From NCBI RefSeq assembly GCF_040358255.1, contig NZ_CP132938.1:4154001-4218000 (forward strand): 64,000 nt of DNA. Direction: 5' to 3'. How positions within the stretch are numbered: position 1 is the first letter of the stretch; every line of letters begins with the position of its first letter. Positions 17,139 to 27,900 of the stretch are shown here, piece by piece. This DNA is from Tunturibacter gelidoferens. Lineage in GTDB: Bacteria; Acidobacteriota; Terriglobia; Terriglobales; Acidobacteriaceae. The notes under the pieces were generated by a model. The model saw only the letters and a program-made list of their open reading frames with translations. It was not told the origin of the DNA and made no database searches. Both the position numbers and the translations under genes were made by a program.

Positions 17139-19631
17139 ATGCGCTCCTTCTTTCAAGATCTGAAGATCGCCGTCCGTCACCTGGCGAAGTCACCCGGATT
17201 CGCCGCCACCGCTATTCTGATGCTTGCTTTAGCCATCGGTGCGACCACCGCCATCTTCTCTCTCGTCGAAGGAGTCCTCCTGCGGCCGCTTCCCTTTCCC
17301 GAGCCCAACCGACTAGTCGTCCTCTCGGACATCCTCAAGGGCCTGGACGTCGGCGGTAACGGCGAGGCCGGCGTCACTGCTCCCGACATTCGCAACTACT
17401 CCCGTGACACTCACAGCTTCACCAGCCTCGGCGGCTACCAGTCCACCAGTTACGAGCTCTCCGGCGCAGGCGAACCCGCCAATGTCAACGCAGCACGGAT
17501 GAGCGGCGGGGTCTTTCCGGCACTCGCTGTTCAGCCACTCCTCGGTCGCTTCTTCACTGGACAGGAGGACGAGCAGCGACAACAGGTCATGGTGCTAAGC
17601 TACGCCACCTGGCAGAGCCGGTTTCAGGGCGATCCCAACATCCTCGGGCGCAAGGTCCTGCTCGACCGTAAGCCTTACCTCGTCATAGGCGTTATGCCCC
17701 GCAACTTCGAATTCCCCCTCGTTCCCGGCCACCTCAATCGTAGCGAACTGTGGGTTCCCATCAGCTTCGAACCGCAAGAGCTCGGAACTGGCGCAGCATC
17801 ATGGAATTTTCAGATGGTGGGCCGCCTCAAGCCAGGCGTCACCGCAACTCAGGCCGTCGAGGATGCGAACCGGGTCGCTAAGGAGACCATGCGGAACTAT
17901 CCCGCCTTCATGGAGGGATTCAGCATCACCCCAATCGTCAGGCCGCTCGACGAAGAGACCGTCGAAGAGGCGCGGCCTCTCATCCGAACCCTCTTTCTCG
18001 CTGTCACCGTCGTTCTATTGATTGCCTGCGCGAACCTCGCCGGTCTTCTTCTGGTGCGCTCCATTCGGCGGCGCCGGGAGATTGCCGTCCGTCTCGCACT
18101 TGGCGCTTCGTCTTCCACGCTGCTTTGGCAGGCCATTCTCGAAAGTCTTGTTCTCAGCATATCCGGAGGCATCATAGGACTCCTGCTCGCTGCGATTGCA
18201 CTGCGCATCGGCATTCAGGCGCTACCGGAGACACTGCCACGCATTGATGAGATCGGCCTCGACTGGCCGGTCGTCGCCTTTGCGCTTGGGCTTGCGGTGG
18301 TCACCGGCGTTCTTTGCGGCCTTGCCCCAGCCTTCGCAGCCATCCGCACCAGCGTCAACGACACCCTCAAAGAAGGAGGCCGAACCGGCACCTCCGGCGG
18401 CGGCCACGCCAGGTTGCGGTCAGCTCTCGTCATCTCCGAGATCGCCATCGCCCTCGTTCTGTTGGCGGCATCTGGGCTGCTGCTCCGCAGCTTCGAGAAG
18501 ATGCGTCAGGTCGACCTCGGATTTCAGCCCGACCACACCCTCGTCGCCAACTACAGCCTCCCAAGGAAACAATACGGAACCCAGACTGCAGTCGATGAAT
18601 TCGATCGCGAGCTACTCAGTCGTTTACGGTCTCTCCCCGGAGTCAAGAGTGTCGGCCTTACCACGTTCCTCCCAGCCTCCGGCAACAACTCCAGCAGCGC
18701 CTTTGTGGCAGAGGGACACATCCTACCGGCCAACGCCGCAGGTCTCGATCTAGGAACTTCGATCGCGGTGGACGGGGACTACTTCAGCGCGATGGGCATT
18801 TCTTTGCTCCACGGTCGTCTGTTCACCTCCGACGACGACGCCACCAGACAGCCGATCGTTATCGTCAACCACATGTTGGCCCAGCAGTCCTGGCCCAATC
18901 AAAATCCGATCGGAAAACGTTTCCGCCTCGGGACAGAGACGATGAAGACACCGTGGGCCACGGTAGTAGGCGAAGTCGCGGACGTGAAGGAGAACTCACC
19001 CGACCTACCCCTGAAGCAGCAGTACTACATGCCGGTCGAGCAGCAAGAGGAAATGATCGGATCACTTGCCTCGCCCACCGACCTCAACGGCAACGGCGGT
19101 TACATTGTTCTGCGCACGTCCATGGCGCCCGAACAAATGGAGAACCTACTGCGCTCCACGGTGCACTCTATCGACCCGCAGCTTCCCCTCACCCAGGTCC
19201 AGAGTATTGAGCACGCCATCTCGGACTCTGAAGCTCCCCGCCGCTTCAACACTGCGTTGATCTCATCCTTCGCCGCTATCGCCGTCCTGCTGGCCGTGCT
19301 CGGCATATACAGTGTCATCGCGTTCTCGGTCGCCCTGCGAGTTCAGGAGATGGCCATTCGCATGGCGCTTGGCTCACAACGCGCGGGCATCGTCCGCCTA
19401 GTTGTCACCTCGGGAGCCAGACTTGCACTCTTAGGTTGCGCGATTGGCCTAGCAGGAGCCCTCGCCGCCTCCCGTTTGCTGCGCTCCTTCCTCTTCGGGG
19501 TCAGTGCCTTTGATCCTCTCGTACTGACCCTCGCGACACTTTCGCTTCTGCTGCTCGCACTGGGTGCTTCCCTGCTGCCGGCCCGTCGCGCAGCATCCGT
19601 TGATCTAACCCAGGCGCTCCGGTCCGAGTAG
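17139..19631 (+). CDS. Duplicated orphan MacB-type permease (acidobacterial ADOP family)
   Basis: 830 residues with two MacB/FtsX modules in one chain. The first helix (GFAATAILMLALAIGATTAIFSLVEG, about 20-45) is followed by a periplasmic MacB domain, an FtsX block (REIAVRLALGASSSTLLWQ), two further helices, then a second helix (SALVISEIAIALVLLAASGLLLRSF), a second periplasmic domain and a final FtsX block (QEMAIRMALGSQRAGIVRLV) ending LLPARRAASVDLTQALRSE. This layout is characteristic of the 'ADOP' family expanded in Acidobacteriota, which have no cognate ATPase gene beside them. The N-terminal motif RHLAKSPGF is typical of the family. Substrate unknown. Confidence 0.88.
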   Translation: MRSFFQDLKIAVRHLAKSPGFAATAILMLALAIGATTAIFSLVEGVLLRPLPFPEPNRLVVLSDILKGLDVGGNGEAGVTAPDIRNYSRDTHSFTSLGGYQSTSYELSGAGEPANVNAARMSGGVFPALAVQPLLGRFFTGQEDEQRQQVMVLSYATWQSRFQGDPNILGRKVLLDRKPYLVIGVMPRNFEFPLVPGHLNRSELWVPISFEPQELGTGAASWNFQMVGRLKPGVTATQAVEDANRVAKETMRNYPAFMEGFSITPIVRPLDEETVEEARPLIRTLFLAVTVVLLIACANLAGLLLVRSIRRRREIAVRLALGASSSTLLWQAILESLVLSISGGIIGLLLAAIALRIGIQALPETLPRIDEIGLDWPVVAFALGLAVVTGVLCGLAPAFAAIRTSVNDTLKEGGRTGTSGGGHARLRSALVISEIAIALVLLAASGLLLRSFEKMRQVDLGFQPDHTLVANYSLPRKQYGTQTAVDEFDRELLSRLRSLPGVKSVGLTTFLPASGNNSSSAFVAEGHILPANAAGLDLGTSIAVDGDYFSAMGISLLHGRLFTSDDDATRQPIVIVNHMLAQQSWPNQNPIGKRFRLGTETMKTPWATVVGEVADVKENSPDLPLKQQYYMPVEQQEEMIGSLASPTDLNGNGGYIVLRTSMAPEQMENLLRSTVHSIDPQLPLTQVQSIEHAISDSEAPRRFNTALISSFAAIAVLLAVLGIYSVIAFSVALRVQEMAIRMALGSQRAGIVRLVVTSGARLALLGCAIGLAGALAASRLLRSFLFGVSAFDPLVLTLATLSLLLLALGASLLPARRAASVDLTQALRSE

Positions 19632-19787
19632 TCAACGGGCGTTGCCTTGCCTCGACTATCGGGATGGAAATTCAAGCGAAAAGGGAGTGACAAAAAAATA
19701 CGGCACATCTAGCGTGGTCAGGTAGGCGGAAACGCGATATATGGAGCGGCGCACTCAAGCAAAATATCGAGCGGCGAGACGAATCAG

Positions 19788-20177
19788 CTACTGCTTCGCA
19801 ACACCGGCAGGGCCCGATCCAGCCGGAGCGGGCATATACACGATCACCTCACCCGGTCGCGTGTAATGCAGCTCTTCGCGCGCTTGATGTTCAATCGCGT
19901 TCGGATCACTCTGCAGCCTGCCGACGTGCCCCTTCAACAGGTCATTCTCCCGTTGTAGAGTACGCAGCTGGCCGTCCAGGCTCTGCGCATCATTGCGTTT
20001 CTGCTGATAAACCGTCAGCCCATTCTGCCCAAAGATAACGTGGTAACCCATCGCCACCGCGAGCACTGCAGCCGCGCCCGTAGCGACCTTCCTCCAACCG
20101 ACACGGCCCCGCTCATACAAACGGACGATTGCACTCGACCGCTTCGCACTCGTGCCTGTTGTCTTTAAACGAGCCAT
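19788..20177 (-). CDS. ftsB: FtsB/DivIC-like septum formation protein
   Basis: 129 residues. A basic N-terminal tail is followed by one membrane helix (VATGAAAVLAVAMGYHVIFG, about 32-51), a coiled coil (YQQKRNDAQSLDGQLRTLQRENDLLKGHV), and REELHYTRPGEVIVYMP, the FtsB/DivIC signature (REELGYVKPGE-type). Such proteins bridge FtsL and FtsQ in the divisome. A Pro/Gly/Ala-rich tail ends the protein. The start at 20177 begins the basic tail; the longer frame from 20216 adds 13 residues without a better ribosome site. Confidence 0.82.
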   Translation of the reverse strand: MARLKTTGTSAKRSSAIVRLYERGRVGWRKVATGAAAVLAVAMGYHVIFGQNGLTVYQQKRNDAQSLDGQLRTLQRENDLLKGHVGRLQSDPNAIEHQAREELHYTRPGEVIVYMPAPAGSGPAGVAKQ

Positions 20178-20601
20178 CTCAAATTCCAGTACAAACTTCA
20201 CCCCCTTCACCGTCAAGTGGAAAACCCGATTCCAGCTGGCACGTACCTACTTCATACCGTCTCGCCACGAATACTCCCCGAAACCGCAAGCCTGTCCGGA
20301 TGCCAAAGCGGAAACCGAAAAACTGCACGAAGCGCATGTCCCTTGTTATCCTTCTTGTAGAGCATGCCGACTTTCTTTGCCATCTCGACCCACCATTTCT
20401 CTACTCGCAACCAACCAGCGTCGCGGTCTTTCCTCCGCAACGGGCTTACAATCGAGGAACCAACGTCGCCTCTCGCTAAAGCCTTCATACCGTCTCAACC
20501 GGGCCTACATAACATCCACACCAGACGTTCCATCTAAAAGTCGACACCGCCGACCCGGCATCGAAACTTCAACAAAGCACCAGCGCGAAAGGACTTCAAG
20601 C
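20178..20601. other. Intergenic region between ftsB-like gene and bioY
   Basis: 424 bp between divergent genes. A 14-base direct repeat (CTTCATACCGTCTC) occurs at 20250-20263 and 20483-20496. A minus-strand frame of up to 78 codons (20252-20488) has no convincing ribosome site and an unremarkable composition, so I do not call it. No biotin-type operator was seen. Confidence 0.5.
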
Positions 20602-21198
20602 ATGCAATCCGCCACCTCCTCTCAACTCGGTCTCGCCCACCGCTCCGGATCGCTTCAGGAGTCCCTCTCCGGCAAAGTCATGCTCGCAGTCGCAGCCAGC
20701 GCCTTCGTCGGCATCTGCGCCCATATCTCTCTGCCGCTTCCGTTCACGCCCGTGCCTCTCACTCTGCAGAACTTCGCCGTCATCCTCGTCGGCATGCTGC
20801 TCGGCCCGGTCGTCGGCTTCTCCGCGATGGTCCTCTATCTTGCTGAAGGAGCTATGGGCCTCCCCGTCTTCACGCCCCACAGTGTCGGCGGCATCGCGCA
20901 CCTGCTCGGCCCCAACGCGGGCTACCTCTTCTCGTACCCGCTGGCCGCAGCAACTGCCGGTTGGAGCGTTCGTGCCATGCAGCGCATCACCTCCCGGTTC
21001 CGAGCCGGCCTCGTAGCCGCCACAATCGCCAGCGCACCAATCTTCCTCCTTGGCGCAGGCTGGCTCTCGCATCTCCTCCACACCAGCGCCGCAGCCACAT
21101 GGACCATGGCCATCGCCCCGTTCCTTCCCGGTGAAGTCGTCAAGATCACCGCCGCCGCCGGCATCTTCAGTTCACTCCAACGCTGGCGTCAACCCTAA
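20602..21198 (+). CDS. bioY: Biotin transporter, S-component BioY
   Basis: 198 residues, the usual BioY size, with six predicted membrane helices. Family motifs: ISLPLPFTPVPLTLQNFAVILVGMLLGP, YLAEGAMGLPVF, GPNAGYLFSYPLAA and a late FLPGEVVKI. BioY imports biotin, alone or with the ECF energising module, across the inner membrane. The ATG at 20602 follows AAAGGA by 8 bases, and the first 20 residues are cytoplasmic. A much longer open frame upstream is not coding-like. No EcfA/EcfT genes are adjacent. The biotin-dependent acetyl-CoA carboxylase subunits lie elsewhere in the window (53972-55894). Confidence 0.92.
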   Translation: MQSATSSQLGLAHRSGSLQESLSGKVMLAVAASAFVGICAHISLPLPFTPVPLTLQNFAVILVGMLLGPVVGFSAMVLYLAEGAMGLPVFTPHSVGGIAHLLGPNAGYLFSYPLAAATAGWSVRAMQRITSRFRAGLVAATIASAPIFLLGAGWLSHLLHTSAAATWTMAIAPFLPGEVVKITAAAGIFSSLQRWRQP

Positions 21199-21292
21199 CC
21201 AAGCGATCCGACCTCAAGCATCCAACCTCAGCGCAGAGCCACTCTACTCCCCTGCGCATCACACAGGCATCACGAAGTCCGAAGGAAGCATC

Positions 21293-22147
21293 ATGACCAC
21301 CGCAACCACCGCAATCCAGGAAATCAGCATCGCCCACAGCCCCGACTCCGACGACGCCTTCATGTTCTACGGCCTCGCCACCAACAAGGTCCGAGTCCCC
21401 GGCTTCAAGTTCACCCACACTCTCACCGATATCGAGACCCTTAATCATCGCGCAATCGACGAAGCTTTCTACGACGTCACCGCCATCTCCTTCCACGCCT
21501 ACCCTTACCTGCAGGACAATTACACCCTCATGTCCTGCGGCGGCAGCGTCGGCGAAGGATACGGCCCCATGATCGTCGCGCCGCGCAAGCTCTCTCTCGA
21601 CGACATCAAGAAGACTCGGATCGCCGTTCCCGGCACTCTCACCACCGCCTACCTCACCCTCAAGCTGTTCGCCCCTGATGTCGAAACCGTCACAGTTCCT
21701 TTCGACAAAATCATTCCCGCCGTCGTTGCGGGCGAGTTCGACGCTGGCCTTATCATTCACGAAGGCCAACTCACCTACGCCAACGATGGCCTCATCAAGC
21801 TCCTCGATCTAGGCCAGTGGTGGCGCGAACAGACCGGCCTACCTCTGCCGCTCGGTGGCAACGCCATCCGACGCTCCCTCGGCGCCGAAACCCTTCTTAC
21901 CACCACGAACGCCCTGCGCGACAGCATCCAACATGCCCTCGACAACCGCGAAGAGGCCCTGACCTACGCGATGCAGTTCGCCCGCGACCTCGACCCCACC
22001 CTCGCCAACCGCTTCGTCGGCATGTACGTCAATGAGCGCACTCTCAACTACGGCGAAGACGGCAAAGAAGCTATTCGCAAGCTGCTCGCTATGGGCTACG
22101 AGCGCGGCATCATCCCCCATCGCGCCAACGTAGATTTCGTCGGGTAG
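21293..22147 (+). CDS. mqnD: 1,4-dihydroxy-6-naphthoate synthase (futalosine pathway)
   Basis: 284 residues. The N-terminus ISIAHSPDSDDAFMFYGLATNKV is the MqnD signature, followed by YGPMIVAPRKLSLDDIKKTRIAVPG, FDAGLIIHEGQLTY and LPLPLGGNAIRRSLG. MqnD converts cyclic de-hypoxanthine futalosine to 1,4-dihydroxy-6-naphthoate in the alternative menaquinone route. The ATG at 21293 has GAAGGAA 6 bases upstream; the open frame continues upstream to 21050 but only across the bioY gene end. It lies 94 bp after bioY in the same direction. No other mqn genes are in the window. Confidence 0.93.
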   Translation: MTTATTAIQEISIAHSPDSDDAFMFYGLATNKVRVPGFKFTHTLTDIETLNHRAIDEAFYDVTAISFHAYPYLQDNYTLMSCGGSVGEGYGPMIVAPRKLSLDDIKKTRIAVPGTLTTAYLTLKLFAPDVETVTVPFDKIIPAVVAGEFDAGLIIHEGQLTYANDGLIKLLDLGQWWREQTGLPLPLGGNAIRRSLGAETLLTTTNALRDSIQHALDNREEALTYAMQFARDLDPTLANRFVGMYVNERTLNYGEDGKEAIRKLLAMGYERGIIPHRANVDFVG

Positions 22148-22203
22148 CCTAAGGTTTGTAGCCCCTCGAGTACTAATTTCGGCAAAAATACTTTCGTCCG
22201 ACT

Positions 22204-22248
22204 CACAGCTTGCAGCCCCTGTTTTACGCTGCAAGCTGTGTTATCTTT
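22204..22248 (+). terminator. Rho-independent terminator after mqnD
   Basis: Perfect 13-bp stem CACAGCTTGCAGC (22204-22216) and GCTGCAAGCTGTG (22228-22240), an 11-base loop, then TTATCTTT. Located 57 bp after the mqnD stop and before the tRNA gene. Confidence 0.82.
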
Positions 22249-22331
22249 AACAAGTCGAGTAATTGAGTCCTGCCTGAAATACCCCATGCAACGACTCTTA
22301 CCGATCTCCTCTCTGGGAGCAAAAACCAAAA

Positions 22332-22407
22332 GGACGCGTAGCTCAGTTGGTAGAGCATTCGACTCTTAATCGACTGGTCGTAGGTTCGATCCCTACCGCG
22401 TCCACCA
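22332..22407 (+). tRNA. tRNA-Lys (anticodon CTT)
   Basis: 76 bases including an encoded CCA. Acceptor stem GGACGCG pairs with CGCGTCC. The D arm is GCTCAGTTGGTAGAGC, the anticodon loop CTCTTAA carries anticodon CTT, and the T arm TAGGTTCGATCCCTA is normal. No duplicated 3' end was found downstream, so there is no sign of an integrated element using this gene as an attachment site. Confidence 0.97.
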
Positions 22408-22611
22408 CTTCACCAGAGTGAAAAATGAAAAATCCCGCGTCCAGATCACTCGTAGACCGCCACCCCGAGAACTCCGCTATCTTATTCATCGGTTATGCTC
22501 AACCACACGTCGCGGGTATAGCAGCATCATGATCAAAGAGTTCGGCGGCGGCGACATTCGAAACGTCCTGCTGTTTGATAGCGCGGCCGAACAGCGGATT
22601 TGAGCTTTAGC

Positions 22612-24642
22612 TTAGCGAGTTGCAGCCACCAATACTTCCACTCCAGGAACAATCATATCGAGGAGGACTGCATGTGGCGCTTCCAGCGATTTTAACGAGG
22701 AGAGCTGCCCCTGCCGATCAGTTGGGCTAACCGTCTCGCGGTTCTCAAGAGAACCTAGAGCCGACAAGCCAATAGCTGCAGCCATACTCAGATTGTGCGA
22801 AACCGAAACAAGTTCCGCGGTTAATGCAGACTGTGGCAAGTATCGCTGCAGCACAGAATCATTGTCACGCCAGAGAGTAAGCCACTGCCTCGCCTGTTGC
22901 CAGTCTGACGGCGTGGCCTTTCCAATGGCGATACGATTGGCCGCGTCACGGAACTCGCGAGCGCAATCGCTCTCTGGGGGCACAGCGTCAACCATTCGAT
23001 TCAGCGGAGTAAAACTATCGTAGCTCCCCAACTCCTCGCGGGCGTATTCTTTCGGCGGTTCGACCGCACTAGCAAGCACCTTCAACGAGGATGAATCCTC
23101 ATCACCTATCATGCGCTGTAGCATTCGCTCGCTGACGGAGCGGTAAGTTTGGCCATAATATTCGAGATCTCTTGAAACAATCGCGAGCCGCCGATACATC
23201 GAGTCGATGTCGTTCGTTTCCTTCGGCGACCACAACCGTTCGGCGATGGCCGCGGTGCGGGGCCAGATGCGGCTCCCAATCGTCTCTGGAGTTACGTATT
23301 CTGTCCACATCGTCGCCTCACCGCCCATGATGTTGCTTTGCTGCTCCGAAGTCAATTTGACGGTGGCGCTCTCGAGCGGATCAACTGCATAGTGTTGAGA
23401 AGCCGGCTCATTGAGGTCGATGTAATAACCCGCGGAGAGAATGCCACGATTGCCACGCAGTGCGGCCTGCGCAAGGGAATCCTGTCCACGCCATGACTGG
23501 ATCACGACGTCCTTGGGAGTATCAGGCTGCAGGACTTCATCCCAGCCGACGGTAATCTTGCCGCGCTTAGTGACCAACTTTTGAACACGACCGGTGAAAT
23601 ATGCCTGTAGGGCCGCATTATCCTTGATCCCATGTTCGCGCATGTATTGTGTAATGCGCGAGTTTGCTTGCCATTCCTTGCCATTGCACTCGTCGCCGCC
23701 GATATGGAAATAGGCGTCCGGAAACAGTCCTGTCATTTCTCCGATGAAACGGTCAAGAAACTTGTAGGTGGCTTCGCGAGTTGGATCCATCGCCGGATCG
23801 AAGATGCCCCACTTACGCTCGATCCGATATGGGCCTTTGCCGCTCGCCAGATCCGGGTATCCGACGAACCACGAAGTGGCGTGGCCCGGCATATCGAACT
23901 CTGGGATGACGCGTATGCCACGGTCGCGCGCGTACTCGATGATGTCGCGGATCTGGTCCTGTGTGTAGTAGAGGCCGTCGGAGCCCTTTTGTTGTAATAG
24001 CGGAAAGACTTTGCTCTCTACGCGAAAGCCCTGGTCTTCGGATAGATGCCAGTGAAAGACATTGAGCTTCACAGCCTCCATTCCGTCCAGAGTCTGGCGA
24101 ATCACATCGAGCGGCATGAAGTGGCGTCCTGCATCAATCATCAGCCCGCGCCAAGCAAAACGCGGCCTGTCCTCGATCGTCATCGAGGCGACGGCGAAAC
24201 CCTGCGGCGACGTCTGCACCAGCTGAAGGAATGTCTGTAGCCCATGCAGAATGCCGAGCGGGTTCGGAGCGCTCAACAGCACCCTAGCTGGCGCAACCTC
24301 GAGGCGGTAGGACTCGTCCTCTCCGAGTTGTTCAACCTCCGCGCTCGGTTCTGCTGTCTTTATAACGAACTGAGGCTGATTCACCGCGGAAGCGGGCCAA
24401 TGAAGGATTCCGGTCTCGCGTGTGAGATTGATGAGGAAGCGGTCGCGCGCCCGCTCCAGTCGCGGTTCGGTGTGGCCTTGGAAGACAATCTGAAATCCGC
24501 CATCGATCGGAAAGCTACCCGTACCCTCGACCATATGAGCTGGCAGCGGCATGATGGGCAGTGGTGTGTCCGCTTGCAGCGGCGAACCGCCAGCTAAAAA
24601 TGCACAAGCAAGCACTACTGATGACATCCGTGCTGACAGCAT
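22612..24642 (-). CDS. Beta-N-acetylhexosaminidase, GH20, secreted
   Basis: 676 residues. The signal peptide (VVLACAFLAGGSPLQA) is followed by a GH20b domain (about 20-130) and the GH20 catalytic barrel (about 135-480) with FAWRGLMIDAGRHFMPL, AVKLNVFHWHLSEDQGFR and the catalytic Asp-Glu pair in YFHIGGDECNGKEW. The enzyme releases terminal GlcNAc or GalNAc by substrate-assisted catalysis. The ATG at 24642 has a strong GGGAGGAGA site; a longer frame from 24732 is rejected. It is transcribed in the same direction as the TonB-dependent receptor 268 bp upstream. With the receptor, the LacI regulator and the GH2 glucosaminidase it suggests use of chitin-derived oligosaccharides. Confidence 0.9.
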   Translation of the reverse strand: MLSARMSSVVLACAFLAGGSPLQADTPLPIMPLPAHMVEGTGSFPIDGGFQIVFQGHTEPRLERARDRFLINLTRETGILHWPASAVNQPQFVIKTAEPSAEVEQLGEDESYRLEVAPARVLLSAPNPLGILHGLQTFLQLVQTSPQGFAVASMTIEDRPRFAWRGLMIDAGRHFMPLDVIRQTLDGMEAVKLNVFHWHLSEDQGFRVESKVFPLLQQKGSDGLYYTQDQIRDIIEYARDRGIRVIPEFDMPGHATSWFVGYPDLASGKGPYRIERKWGIFDPAMDPTREATYKFLDRFIGEMTGLFPDAYFHIGGDECNGKEWQANSRITQYMREHGIKDNAALQAYFTGRVQKLVTKRGKITVGWDEVLQPDTPKDVVIQSWRGQDSLAQAALRGNRGILSAGYYIDLNEPASQHYAVDPLESATVKLTSEQQSNIMGGEATMWTEYVTPETIGSRIWPRTAAIAERLWSPKETNDIDSMYRRLAIVSRDLEYYGQTYRSVSERMLQRMIGDEDSSSLKVLASAVEPPKEYAREELGSYDSFTPLNRMVDAVPPESDCAREFRDAANRIAIGKATPSDWQQARQWLTLWRDNDSVLQRYLPQSALTAELVSVSHNLSMAAAIGLSALGSLENRETVSPTDRQGQLSSLKSLEAPHAVLLDMIVPGVEVLVAATR

Positions 24643-24910
24643 TGGTATCTCCTCCCAGTTTTGTGATGCAGAGCTTGATGTCTGAGTAAGGGCACACCCC
24701 ACTCCCCGGCAAAAACGTGCCAAAGTATTCATAATATATGACTTAGGTTTGGACTCAAATCTACCGCAACTAGAAATTCGGAGCGGCCTGGAACTGTTGG
24801 GCCTCGTTCTCTAACCCTCTTTTCCACCGTCAATTTGTCAAGCAGCCGGACAAATGCTGGCTGAACCGCACTGAGCGATTCAACCAGCTTGTTTCCTTCT
24901 CTCATTTTGT
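24643..24910 (-). promoter_or_regulatory. Region upstream of GH20 gene, possible promoter
   Basis: 268 bp between the receptor and the hexosaminidase. On the minus strand TTGAGT followed 16 bases later by TATTAT (about 24731-24765) could serve as -35 and -10 boxes. The 19-bp shared operator found upstream of the receptor and the GH2 gene is not present here, so the GH20 gene either reads through from the receptor or is controlled separately. Confidence 0.35.
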
Positions 24911-27900
24911 CTAGAAGACAAATTTTCCAGCGAATTGGAGGATGCGCGCGTTGTGCGCTGCCGTCGCCGTCAGGAAGGGGTCGGCCGAACAGCCTCCTAG
25001 AGTGGAGTAGCAGCTTGTGGACGAATTGATCGTCATCCACTGGGTATGGTTGAAGACGTTGAACGCCTCCGTGCGGAACTCGAAGTGCATCCCTTCGCGA
25101 ATGGCGAAGTTCTTGAATAGACCCATATCGAAGTTCGTGCGAGCAGGAAGGTTGAGAACGTTGCGGCCGGCGTTGCCGTAAGTGAGCCCTTGAGGAGCGG
25201 CAAAGGCATCGCTGTTATAAAGCCGCGGTCCCGGCCCAGAGGGATACTTGGTCGCGACTTTGCCGTGTATATTCCCAACGATATCCGGATAGGATTGCAC
25301 TTGACCGTTTGCAGTGTTGGCGAAGGCATTTCCTGTTCCGGCATTATCCGTGTAGGCCTGGTTGGTCACGCTGAATGGCGTGCCGGTTTGAAAGATGGTG
25401 AGGTCTGAGACCTGCCATCCTCCGAGGATCGAGTGCAGAAGTCCGGGTTGGGTGAAGAGGGGAATGTCATAGACCAGGCTGACTGCAAGGCTATGGCGTT
25501 CGTCGAAGTTTGAGCTCGCCCTGCTCTGGCTGAGGTTGTAGCTGTTGATGACTTCAGTCGCTCCATACGCGCCGTTCGAACCTTCGTCGATAGAGTGACC
25601 GTAGGTGTATGCCAGACTGCCGTTCAATCCACCAAAGTACCGGCTGACACCGATCTGGAGAGCGTTGTAGCTCGAACTCACGGAATTGGTTGAGTTATTG
25701 ATTCCACTGAGGCCAACATAGGGCCGATAGGGAGCGGCGCCGTCGAAGAGGCCGCATGCGATGATCAGATGGTTCAGGACATTTCCGGTGACCGGCTGAC
25801 CGTTCACTGTGCCCGCATAGGGGGTGGGACCGGAGAAGCTACCTGTGATACTTCCGCAATCTGCAGCTGAGATCGGCTGGCCTGGGCCGTAAGGGTTCTC
25901 AGCCGCGGACAGTGGCCTTAGCTGGTTCAGGTCAGACCAAGTGGGCAGATGCCTGCCAACGCTGCCGACGTAGGCTACCTGCAGTACCGTGTGGCTTGGC
26001 AACTCACCCTGGACGGCCAGATTATATTGCTGGACGTACGGCCAGACAGCGTGGGTTGGGATTGCGAAAACGCTCAGCGGGAACTGTACCCCGCCTACGC
26101 CCGCGCTGGTGTAACCGGGGAAGTTGTACTTATTCGGGGTCTGCACTATTGGGGCTGAGCCCTCCAGAGACTCGGAGTTGCTCTCGTTGCCATTTGTGTG
26201 TTCGAAGAAGATGCCATAGCCGCCGCGGACTGCGAGCTTTCCGTTGCCGAAGACGTCGTAAGCAAATCCAAGGCGCGGTGCAGGATTGAAGAGGTGCCCG
26301 CTCATACAGCCTGAATAGACACCATTTTTGCCACAGGAGACCACGCCGTTGAAGATGTTTCCGGTGCCCGGCACGATCGCTCCCACCTGCTGTTGCGAGG
26401 ATTGTTGCGTCCCGTCTACGTCGATCGTCGGTGCGTTCGAAGCGCTCCATGCTGAAGGCTCGAAGTTACCGGACTGGTTGCTGATGTCGTGATAGGTACC
26501 GAAGAGACTCAACCGAAGGCCAAGATTGAGGGTCAACTTCGGAGTCAAGCGCCAGTTGTCCTGGAAGTAAGGCTCAACGATCTTGTACCGGTTGTAGTAC
26601 TTCGGCTGAGCCGAGGTCTGGGAGAACTGAGCGATCTGGCCCGTCAGCAGGTCGGCGAAGGCATTCCCGGTGGTCACCGCCGTTGCAGAGGTGTTGAAGT
26701 AAAAGGTCCCCTGATTATTTCCTGTGGAGGGCTCGTTCTTCTGGCCAGCGATCAAGCTGACGCCGAAGATGAGGGTTTGGCGGTTGAGAGTTTTGGTGAG
26801 GTCGTCGCGGTAGCTATAGGTGGGGTTCGAGTTCTGCCACGGGAAGTAACCCGTATTGACGGTAAAGCCGCCGGCATATGCCGAGTTGCCAGTAAGGATG
26901 ATCGAAGGAAGGACCCCGCCGTAGCCGTTATTGAAGAACCCATTGCCGGAGAAGCCGCTACGATCGATACCCTTGCTGATATTGGTGAGGGTGATGTGAT
27001 CGGTGGTGTAGTCGGCCACAAACTCGTTGACCAGGGACGGAGAGGCAGCGTAGGTGAGGCTGGCCACCATATCGATGCCGGGGCCGGCGAAGCTGTTTTG
27101 GACGGTGGGAAAGGCGTTCGTCTGAAAGGTCGGAGAGGAACTCACCGTGGACCAGGAGTCGTAGATGAAACGATAGAAGCCGCGCAGTTTTTCGCTGAAG
27201 ACCTGATCGATGCGGAAGAGCTCTTCTCGATTGGTGGTCAACTGCGCGGGAGATGCAACATAGTACGGAGATCCGTTGACGGACGTGTTTGCCGCGGGAA
27301 TGAGTGCGAGCAACGCAGTCCCGTTGGGGTCGACGGGTACCTGGTTGTTCGGGTAGTACACGCCGGGGGATGGGCTGGTGGGTGGAGTGACTGGGCAATC
27401 AGGAAAATCCGCCGTATCTACGGGACTTCCTGCGGCTGGACAGAGGTCAGAGAAGTTTCCGGTGCGCTGCGCATCCGAAGGTACCGGCTGATTGAAGTTG
27501 GTGCCAGGCACATTCTCGTGGCGCCACTCCTGCGAGTAGAAGAAGAAGGTCTTCCTCACGCCTGGAGTGTAGAGGTGCGGTATATAGACCGGGCCGCCGA
27601 TAGTAAAGCCATAGTCATGCTTTTTATAGGTTGGAACCGTCGTTGCAAAGTAGTTTCGCGCATTGAAGGCATCGTTGCGGAGAAACTCGAATAGCTCGCC
27701 ATGGAGACGGTCGGTGCCCGACTTTGTCTGGGACTGCACAGTGCCGGATGCGTTGCGACCGTACTGAGCGCCGTAGTTTGAGGTGAGCACCTGCGTCTCC
27801 GCGATGGCGTCGACGTTGGGGTAGACGTTAAGGGTGCCGTTGCTGCCGTTGTCCATGACGCTCGCGCCGTCGATCTCCCAGTTGTTGTACTGCGGGCGAC

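Noticed and set aside
20252..20488. Minus-strand frame of 78 codons (or 43 from 20383) upstream of the ftsB-like gene
   Set aside because: Poor ribosome site and no recognisable features; listed as part of the intergenic region instead.
22418..22603. 61-codon frame just after the tRNA gene, considered as an integrase remnant
   Set aside because: No integrase motif, no repeat of the tRNA 3' end, and no ribosome site; nothing supports a mobile element here.
26489..27694. Plus-strand open frame of 401 codons inside the TonB receptor gene
   Set aside because: Antisense to a clear receptor; composition (Val/Gly/Arg/Glu-rich) is typical of shadow frames.
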